DNA of 64,000 bases, from positions 1 to 64,000 of the forward strand of contig NW_019776095.1 of NCBI RefSeq assembly GCF_001039355.2. The letters run 5' to 3'. The position numbers and the translations under genes were made by a program. The stretch's first letter is position 1; every line of letters starts with the position of its first letter. The DNA comes from Lingula anatina. Lineage: Eukaryota > Brachiopoda > Lingulata > Lingulida > Lingulidae. Below, piece after piece: positions 54,735-64,000 of the stretch. Below the pieces are notes generated by a model that was given only the letters and a program-made list of their open reading frames with translations, was not told the origin of the DNA and searched no databases.

Positions 54735-57700
54735 TTACACCGACGAATTATAAATGTCGTTTTCAACTGACTCAACATACGCATAGCCCATGTTGTCAAC
54801 GCCTCCTGTTTCATAAATGTCGTTTTCAACAAACTCCACGTCATCAGCATCATCGATAGACCGGGTATAGCCATCATTTTGAAACTGCCCTGCAAGTTCA
54901 TAGGTACTGCTGCAATCCTGTCTTGAAACGGAAGATGTCTGGGCAGAGGGTTTGCTGACATATTCATACGCATCGTCTGGATAGCTTACAGGGGAATGTT
55001 GCTGCTTCTTGCCTTTTTTGCTCTTTTTGGATTTGTCTGGCACGGCATATAGATCCTGTACGTTCATATTGGATTCAGAGGCCGGATTTTCTTTATTAGA
55101 ATTCTGTTTCATATTATTTGACTGATCATAACGGTCTGTCATTGGACATTCTCCCTCGAGTTCGTAGGGATTTGTGTCAACATAAGTATTGGATGCTGTG
55201 TACATTGTTCTGCTGAGCTCTCCGTTGCTTGGAACATCGATATCTTCGTTAGATTTTGGCACCTGTTTCCTAAAACGAAAACGTTCCGTTTACTAGTCAA
55301 TGGGTTAGCAGGCAAATGAATGAAACAAAATAAAAGAGATGCTGAAAAATGTATTCCTCATCAGCAACGAAATAAACAAAGAAAAACAATGATAAAAGCA
55401 AGATTATAAATATTTAAATGTATGAACATTGCCCCAAATACCCTAAAACCGACAACTTAATTCATCGTGACGGAGATAACCGATATCAGCAAATTGCATT
55501 AAATACATAAAAGTAGATATATCAAAGGATAAGTGTTTTAACATTAAAATGACAAAACTCGTGTAACGTGAATAATTTCATAGTGATAGGGCCTACATGT
55601 ATGTTAATTCTCAGGTATAATGTTAACAAATTCTGCAGTGCCTCATCACCTCCGCCAAGGAGGTAATGTCTTCACCCCTGATTGTCTGTCTGTCTTTCTG
55701 TCTGTTTGCTATCAACATAACTCAAAAATTTATGGTCCGATTTTGATGAAATTTTCAGGAACTGTCAGAAGTGGGCCAAGAAATAGATGATTAGTTTTGG
55801 TGGTGATCTGGATCGATAATCAATCGATTATCAATAATAACCAAAAATTGCTGCATTGGCGGAGGTCTGCGCTCTCGGAGTGCTTTTCTAGTTCATTTAT
55901 GTAATCATAGCGTAAACGCGGTCTCTCTTCTAATTTTTACATAAATACATGGAGATAGGTAGGTCTTTCACCAACATTGACAGAAATGAAATAAAACAAC
56001 CCAGTATAGTTTGTTGCCACTTACCGTCTACGTTTGACGAATACAACAACTATGGCAACAATTAATATCAAGACAATCGCTCCAGTAACGCCCACGCCAA
56101 CACTGACACCAATATTAGGGTCTGTGGAAGCTGTTTGGGTACCAGTCTCAGGCAACACCGCTGAATGGTAAAAGGGAAATAAATAGCTTAGTTCTAACCG
56201 TTTTATGTGCTCCTATAGTGTATTTTCTTTATAAGTACATTTTGCCCTAATTTTGCCTGAAAATAGGTCAAATATTTTTACAATACTTTTCTGACACCTC
56301 CACTGTAGGATTTCATATATATTCAAGACTTACAAACTTCTTTTAAAAAGGATTCATAAATCAACTCTTCGACCATTTTTTAAATACCTTTCCATCTCTG
56401 CACACAAAACCTGTATTAAAAGTGCGTGAAGGCCATGAGCTATGTGACGTTACACCCAGCAAACAATATTTAAAAGAAAAGTACTAAAGTACCGTACTAG
56501 ATCATATACCGTTCCCCCAGTTACAGTTAATTACAGTGTATTTCAGCTGACGGGATTTGGGCTCAATACTCTGATTCTCAGGGTGCTACATGTAGTGCTT
56601 ACTTTATATATATCCCTTAAAACTCGTACCTGTACAAACTAGAGAGTCCATCCCAAATCCACCGGTTTCATCACACGGCAAGGTTACACTGGTATTACCA
56701 TCGGGAAATTGAAAACCTTTTATACATTTGAATTCAACCGAGGCCATGAAGAACAGATTTGTACTATCAGAAGTTGTCACTGTATTGTTTAAATGAGGTA
56801 AAGTACATGTTCTTTTTATACAGTCAGGTATTGGTGGCTCCAGAGTTTCAGCTGCAATGCATTGTGACGTAAATGGCGCGTCGACGTCATAACCATCGAA
56901 ATGATATCCAGAAATGCAAGAAAATGTCACATTCTGTTTGTAATTATATGGTCCTTTTACTGTCTTCAAGTTAAATTTGCTGGTAGGAAAAGCACACGAT
57001 ATGGGAATACAGCTATGTAAGCTCTGATCAAATGTACCATCGGCTTGGCAAGTTAGGTTCTTTATCGTTGACGTGTCGTTGAATTGAAAGCCAGTGTCGC
57101 ATGTATATGTGACAGTTTGTCCTTCAAAGGTAACGGAACGCTGTGTTATTTGTTTCAGGTGATCACTTACAGGAAGGTCACAGGTTCCTGGAAGTGGAGT
57201 ATCTTTTTTAATATCTTCATTTCACTTGAGTTTACTCAAAGCCTTATAACACCGACAATAATTATGCAAAGAAGCATAATTGTAATCAGGACCAGCCTGC
57301 AGTCGACTAATTCATTTCGCAATGCAGCTGTTCTTATCTTTTAACTTTGATGTCTTTTTGACTTACTGTTGCATATTTTTCTCTCCCCTTCAAACGTTCC
57401 TCTAGGACCGCAAGTCAGTGTGAAACTGGAACCAGAACCATCGCTGAGTTGATACCCACTGTTGCAGGTATAGGTAACAATGCTATTAAATATGTAACCT
57501 CCAGTTGCCGGAGAGGGGGCTGCTTTGGGAATAGTCGGGGCATTGCATTGCACATCTAAAAACAAAGTGTATATCTGTAAAGAAATCCATAAGTCGCAAC
57601 GATGACCGCTTGGCTGCACAAAAAACCTTATATATATGTTGTTGGTTTGCACTTACACTTATATGTATTATTTATTAATTTAATTTGCATTAGAAGATGT

Positions 57701-60700
57701 TCATGATAAATGCAATAGCGATATCTTTCAGGGGTGGATCCAGGATTATTTGAAGGGATCCGCCGATGCGAATCCGACGTCCCTTCTTCTTGGTGTGTGG
57801 TTCGGGGCACGCTGAAGGGCCTCGAATATTTTTGGTATTTTAAAGGGCAAACGATGCCTTTTGGTACTGTTTAGAACTATGATTCAGCTAGTCAAAATTC
57901 TTATTTCAAAAGGTTCCATTCGTGTGCTCCATGTGTACGCTGTTTAATTTTGAAACAATTGTGAGGATTTTTATAAATAGTTTGCATCACATTTAAAATC
58001 TATCCAAGGCGTAACATTTTCAGACATATATTTATGTAGCCGATGCAATAAACTACATGGACGCATCTTTTGTACAGGCGATGTTTGGATTCGATCTCAA
58101 TTATGTAGTGTGACAATTAACAATCAAAACCAAAGTCCCACTTACAACCAACACACTGGACACCGGTACGTCCCAGGTTACACACACACTCCTCTGAAGG
58201 TACCTGTATTTGTGAAGATATCTGTGCCCCTGAGGTGTATCTTCTCACACACGTTCCTCCAGTAGAACAGAGGCAGCTGTAGGCGGAATGACCTGTAGGA
58301 AACAAAGCGAGCCTTAGGTAACTTTTTAGGTAATACAGGAAGCTCCTGGATAATTAACGATTATTTGTGAATGGTGTTGGGTATGTTGGGTATGTTTCAT
58401 AGTAATTGACCGTATTCTATAACACACCGACGTCATTTTACTTCCTCGATACTTTAACTTATTCTACTAAGGGCCCCTATTCACCTCCGTGAGAAAATAT
58501 GCAGAAAGAAAAATTAATAAAATAAGAAAAATAAATAAATATCTAAATAAAAATGGTGAACAAAAATTGCATCTTACCGGAACATTGTTTCATTTGATAG
58601 TGACGAACATTGCTTACAAATCTTAAACCATTGCACGACGAAGAACTGTAATGAAACCAACATCCTCCATCCCAATCAACTGCCTCACATGTTGGGTCAT
58701 CGTTACAGGCCTGTAAACAGCGGGATAATGATGTATAACCCTTCCATTCGCCTCCGGTGATGCTTATATTTTCATATAAATACAACACATACTCTGGCAC
58801 TGAAACAGAAGATTTTCAGAAATGATCAGCCTCTTTGCAACCCCACAAATGAAAATATGTACACTGTTTTGATATTTATTTTTATGCTATAACATTAAGC
58901 TATTTTAATTAAACTAACATTATCTAATGCTATATAAAAACTAACACTATTCTTTTACTATAGGGACTTTTCAAGAAAAGCGGCCGCTATCGGAAAAAAT
59001 TCGAACACCATATTTATGTTTGTCCTTTACTTATATATTCGCTTGGGTTAATGAGGAGACATGAATGATATATATATTTGAGGTAAGATCCAGTTGCCTT
59101 CACGTTTTCTACACAGTAATAACGAGGTGTGCATTATCTTAACCGTTTGAGTCACATCCTTGGAAAAGGGAGTGTCTAAAATATATTTAAGTTCAACTGA
59201 GTCACATTCTTTTACTTAGTATGCCTTGTCTCTCGACCATCCACTCTCCCTGTCAAACATACATGTACTTGTTGAATGATATAACTGTATAAATGTATAA
59301 ATGGTAAAATCAATGGGTACAATCGGTATATGCAAAAATCTCAGGATCCAATTTATGTCAAGGAGACTTTGGCTAGCGGATCAATGCAATTATTTGCAGC
59401 CCCAAACCAATGCCTCCTTCGACCCTACCCCACGTGAAATCCTGAATACATTGGTATACGGATAAATAGCTAACAATGTTTAGAGATTTACCTACATTTT
59501 AAAAATTCATTATTTTTGTATTTACACAATGTGCTGTAGATGAAATATGCAAGATCGTATTCAAGAAAATTATTAAAGAAAGCCTTTTTTATTCAGGAGT
59601 TATCTCCAGCATACATATAATATCAAAAAAAAAAATAAATAAATAAAATAAAATAAAATAAAATAAAAATAAATAATAATAATTATAATAATCCACGTAA
59701 AAGAAATACTCACATCCACATACTGGTGGTTCCTTATCAAACACGTCCTCTCTGTCAGTACACGTGATTGTAAGAGAACCGTATATATGGATATATGGAG
59801 GAGTAACACACGTGTAGGTAACACTTTGTTGACTATTGACACGGGAAGCAGTTCGACGTGAATAAGGAACGTCTGGCACGACACAACCTATAGTACAAAA
59901 AGGTGAATAATTGGTTTTTAATATTTAATTTTTCACTTTTAAAGACGTAAGATATATGTCAACATAGACTTCTTTGTCTTTCAAAATCAAGTCGGACAGC
60001 AGAAGTTGAATAAGCCTGTAAAATACGTCTTTAAGCTTTCAACATTAAATCTTTACTTTGGTCAAAGCTGAGTGTAAAAAAGTAAAAGATACAGATCATG
60101 TAAACTATGTGAGAGAAAGATAAACGAACAATTCTAATCCCAGCAATATATTTTTCGCGTACGCACTGCCTTCTACAAATGAATACTACATGTACTAGTA
60201 CCCGAGTATCACCAGTGTTCGGAGGACTGAATTCAGCAAAGCAGAGTAAAGTCACCAGTCACAAACATAACGTAATGAAAATAGTCACAACTAATCCGTT
60301 TATTGACGGGGATAACTATTTCGTAAATCCTGGTGCCACAACCACTTCCCATGGAGAAATTCTAGGTGACACCGGTTTTTTTAGTCAGACTCAACATAGT
60401 AACTACCATGCAAAATGACAACAATCTGTTGAACTTTTGAAATAAGTAAACGCATGCACTGTATGATCCGGGATTTTGGTAAGATGTTAAAGGGGGTGGG
60501 GAAATGAATGAAGAGTGCCTCGCCTTGCATCTGCTAAAATACATAAATCAGGAGAGAAGGATGTTTTTATTGTAATATGCAGGGCACATGAATGGAGAAT
60601 GTGTTCCTCTTTTGTCTCATGTCGCGCATTTTATTTATTTATTTATTTAATTTGTTTTAGGGGGAGATGGGGGTGTAGAGTGGAGAACAGCGTGTACACA

Positions 60701-60816
60701 ATGTACAGGTATCTCCAGTGTGAAAACTGGTTCCACTTACCTGCGTGGCTTCCTTGCCATCCACGAAGTAAACAAAATATCAGAAAAGATTTTAAAATGC
60801 TCAACAGTCCTTCCAT
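54735..60816 (-). CDS. Sushi/PAN/EGF type I membrane receptor with a tyrosine-rich tail (678 aa, 8 coding exons)
   Basis: Exons in order of transcription are 60816-60741 (CDS part; the exon starts at 60834), 59887-59714, 58799-58578, 58292-58146, 57555-57367, 57187-56630, 56160-56025 and 55269-54735. Every junction is GT-AG, and all introns between the extracellular modules are phase 1, which is typical of shuffled domains. Modules: signal peptide 1-25, CCP1 26-83, PAN/Apple-like domain 84-157 (W-K-G-Y-T and four paired Cys), EGF-like 158-206, CCP2 207-269, CCP3-5 together in one exon 270-455, transmembrane helix about 473-497 then KRRR, and a tail to 678. The tail has 14 tyrosines, including DLYAVPD, YEYV, YAYV and two VENDIY motifs, and ends SSV (class I PDZ-like). 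There is no kinase or phosphatase. It is probably a cell-surface recognition or complement-type receptor signalling through SH2 adaptors. A splice acceptor 18 bp before the ATG implies a 5'-UTR exon upstream. Confidence 0.9.
55648..55866. mobile_element. 219-bp inverted-repeat element (CCTCCGCCAA ends) in the receptor gene's last intron
   Basis: ACCTCCGCCAA at 55648-55658 is the exact reverse complement of TTGGCGGAGGT at 55856-55866. The interior shares GATTTTGATGAAATTTTCAG with 52337-53126 but has a single unit. It lies between the transmembrane and tail exons. Confidence 0.8.
57729..57910 (-). mobile_element. GGCGGAT-type element, inverted copy, in the receptor gene
   Basis: Its reverse complement matches the elements upstream of TLR-3 to TLR-5 (ATCATAGTTCTAAAC, TTCGCATC-CGG and the terminal GGATCCACCCCTG). 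The family is therefore dispersed beyond the TLR array. It lies in the intron between EGF and CCP2. Confidence 0.65.
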
Positions 60817-60834
60817 TATCTCGTTGTCCTCGGC

Positions 60835-63800
60835 CTGAAATAAATGTCAAGTAAAAGTATTTTGATGCGGAAAACAAGGATCCATGCTTGTATAATATCG
60901 CCATAGAGGGTGACTCGATCATTATCAACTAACAATGTCTTCTAAAACGAAGGCGAAATGTAATAAACAAAGCAACACGTATTTAAGCACGTTACAAAAA
61001 AAAAGCCAAACAACTTTATATTTATAAGAAATGATTTCTACGTACAGCTTAATGTAATAAATAAATACATTATTATTAAATAAATGGTATATAAACAATA
61101 AAATGGAAAATCACACTGACGTGTAAACACTTACAACCAACGACAATGAGAGCAAAATAAAAAGACGGAAAAAAACAAGCGGATTCGGATGTGATCTTGA
61201 AGATACTTAAATAAAAGCTCATGTGTGACTTCCAATTTGTATTCCTATCACACAAGAGTAATTGTATGCATAAATGTGATAAGTAACATATGTGATAATG
61301 GTAGTATTTTTGCCAGTTTTGGAGATTCAAGGAAAGTTTGCAAAGTTCAGGTCATGGTGAAAAATAAAGTCAAAGGTCAATTCAACGTCACAGTAAGATT
61401 GTCAATATATGAGTTCCCATCCAAATTTAGTGTACTATAGTTATTAGGAGATATACTGTATGTGCCGGTTCTGGTGTATAAGAATCGTTAAATTTGCACC
61501 ATTGCTCACCACTGAACATTGCGACGTATACTTTTTAAAATAGCGCATCTCCTGAACCGTTTGGGGAAAGACAGACGCCACATATCAGTGTTGCGCTTGA
61601 CATGATCTACAAAATGCAACAAGCAAGAGTTTTGCAGTTCCAGAATTAGAGCATCTTATTTCTACTTCTCTCGTGAAAATGCACCGAATGACCCCCAAAA
61701 CGTCCTGTCACATACTTGTTTGGATACACTGTACCCCTTCAGGAAAAAATGGAAGTGATTTGATCAAAACTGCGACCTGTAGAGTGCTACATGTAACAGA
61801 ACTTAAAAACAAACAGACGGACCGATTGTTTTCAAAGTAACAAATAAGAAAAGATTGAATAAATAATTAGATATTTTGAAAAATCACCCCGTTATTTCCT
61901 CTAAGATCTTCAATAGAAAAAATCCCAACTTGTTAATTGAACCAACAAGGAAGCAAATAATCCCAGGCACTGCAGCATGTATCAGCATTACTGTACTACT
62001 ACTATACAACTGCGTGGTGTTACTGATTAACTTTGCTCGTTGAGTAAGTTCTGATAAGGTAGCACGCCTTTGTTGTTATCTACTTTTTGTCTAGCCACTA
62101 TGTGTGGTGTACCGAAGGAGTGTTCGCCCTCTACGGTCATTTGTTTTCAAACCCACCACTGCCAAATCAAAGACATTGAGTGACTTACCTGTACTGGTAT
62201 GTTTTAAGCAATTGAATATTTGATAGCTTGTCGATGACGTATGAAAGTCACCTGAACTCCACTCCCCTCCCCCTACTCCCTGAACAGCGAACTTGTGGGG
62301 TGGGCTCATGAAAGAGAGTAAAAAACCTGTACCGTAAGTACATGTAAACCTACACTTTAGGACCTACTAAAGTGAACAGGTCCAGTCCGTTTACTGCTCC
62401 ATTTGAAAAAAGGGTCCAAGACATAAGGCTCACTGTAAAAGGACTCTGCTTTATAAACCTACGTTGTACTGGTATTTCTCCCCCCTGCCTTTAAGTCGTG
62501 TAATAAAGATGTCTTACCAGAAAAGACCAACCAAATTGTTGTGTCGCCCTTCTGCCACAGGTAGGTTGGTGACAAATCGTAATGACGCGGTCTTCTTACA
62601 GTTCTAATTACATACACTGTAGGCCTTTTAACACCGGTAAAATTTGAGAGAAATACGGTTTAGGCTAAGCACTGTGATTTAAATTATCTTATGGAGCATG
62701 TCGCTTACTGTACAAAGCATTTACACTTACCTGCCTGGGCGCTCTTACACTATCAAAGACTATTCAATCCTCATCAAAGTACATTCAGATCTCTCTGAAC
62801 ATCTTGGCTTTTCTGCTGCTTATATGTACTGATTACAGCACATGTACATGTAACAGGTATTATACTAACCCGAATTTTTCTATAGCCAACTCTCTGTTGA
62901 GTGACTTAAAAAAGATAAGGCTTGTCAAAGTGTGGTGAGGCCTAGGTGCGTATCTGCGGAGTTTTGTGAACAAGGAAGTGACCCATTTTACACGACGTAC
63001 GGTGTAGCTCCGTGTTAACAACAAAGCTGCTTAGGGGGGAAAGCTGAATACGAATAACAATGGTACCAACCTCTGTTGACACTGCCCTGTAATATATGAA
63101 GACACCGCACTGTTGTTTGTTCAGATTGCAGAAGTTGATAATATAAAGTTAAACTTGTAATGTAACAGCTTAATGTTCTTTACAGGTACTTTTATTTGAG
63201 AGCAGGCAGAGCACACACTGTTTTCACACTTTTCACAATTTTAAATTGTACTTTAAGTAGATTTAAATATTGACACCATCTCAGATGCTGGTGTTAATTT
63301 ACAGACGTACATGTATTCATACTGCATGCGTACGTGGTGGATGGGAATCGAGTTCACATTGAAATAAAAAGCATGCGACACACTTCCTGATTGAAGTAAC
63401 TCTGCGCGATATTGAGGGGGATACTCACTTTTTGTATGGAATGGATCTAAAATTATACATGTACAACTGTGATTTTTTAGATTTTTTAGAATTTCAAAAC
63501 CCCTCTAACCCCCTGTACATACCCTCTGAAGTTTGCGATATTCGAAAATGACGGATTTTAAGCATCTTTTTTCATATATTTCGTGGCATTTGCCCCTCTT
63601 AATGTACCAAAGGCTTAGACAAATTGCATTTATCTATTTCAATCCATAAATAACAATATAAAACCAGTTTCATTATCATAGCTCATAAAACCGTGAAAAT
63701 AGTCCTATTTTGCTCAAAATCGTCAACGGCTGACCCATATTTTATATCACACACTGAATTTGCTTCATCTGAATGCTTTGTTCGATACATTAAAAAACCT

Positions 63801-64000
63801 TTATTGTTGACCTTTCTTTTGGTATAATGCAATAGGCACCTTGGCTGCAGGGTGGTCACCTACATATCAAAATTTACCCCCACCCCCTTAATCATGACTT
63901 ACAGTCAGTTGCTCCCTTTTAAACGTATACATCAATCATACGAACTATATTTTAATAATCAAAGTTTATAATTCAGTATGGTTAATAATTGTACAAAATC
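60835..64000. other. 5' flank of the receptor gene, no gene recognised
   Basis: No coding exon with recognisable motifs on either strand. Good minus-strand donors occur (CAGTACAG|GTAAGTCAC near 62189; CCAGGCAG|GTAAGTGTA near 62731) and are candidates for the non-coding first exon required by the acceptor at 60835, but nothing chooses between them. Confidence 0.45.

Noticed and set aside
1-64000. tRNA, rRNA or CRISPR features
   Set aside because: No tRNA B-box with a matching cloverleaf, no rRNA-like stretch and no regularly spaced direct-repeat array were seen by eye.

Overview
The window is metazoan nuclear DNA: AT-rich, with spliced genes (GT-AG introns), LINE fragments, many short inverted-repeat transposons and microsatellites. 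A tandem family of vertebrate-type Toll-like receptors (TLRs), a sushi/PAN/EGF receptor and a DUF4743-type Nudix gene point to a marine invertebrate. A deuterostome such as a lancelet or hemichordate is my best guess, but the sequence alone does not settle it. Four single-N positions (17943, 31477, 45419, 53746) look like contig joins, and at two of them the flanking sequence is repeated on both sides.

Layout. 1-3300: a two-exon secreted EF-hand gene whose intron holds a broken non-LTR retrotransposon. 3300-6300: non-coding, with microsatellites and one inverted-repeat element. 6345-36868: five head-to-tail TLR genes on the + strand (TLR-1 to TLR-5 here). TLR-1 is broken by an internal deletion of about 467 bp with a frameshift. 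TLR-2 to TLR-5 are intact, at 699, 697, 693 and 696 codons. The spacers between TLR-2 and TLR-5 are also paralogous, so the duplication unit is gene plus about 4-5 kb of flank. 36869-40905: a 1.46-kb inverted-repeat transposon and non-coding DNA. 40906-41967: an intronless rhodopsin-like GPCR with an unusual NQI in place of DRY. 43848-51797 (-): a nine-exon Nudix hydrolase of the thiamine-pyrophosphokinase-related type (306 aa), which I assembled from splice sites with consistent reading phase. 52139-54734: repeats. 54735-60834 (-): an eight-exon type I membrane receptor (signal peptide, CCP, PAN/Apple-like, EGF-like, four CCPs, transmembrane helix, tyrosine-rich tail; 678 aa), also assembled from phase-consistent splice sites. 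60835-64000: no recognisable gene.

The TLRs and the CCP/PAN/EGF receptor are plausible innate-immune or recognition receptors, but adjacency is the only link between them and nothing here shows that they act together. The GPCR and the Nudix gene are convergent, and the Nudix and CCP genes lie in tandem on the minus strand. The most interesting signals are the mosaic evolution of the TLR array (divergent ectodomain, homogenised TIR half), a BB-loop proline replaced by valine in every copy, two Nudix introns that begin with tandem repeats seeded from their own splice donors, and probable false duplications at single-N joins.
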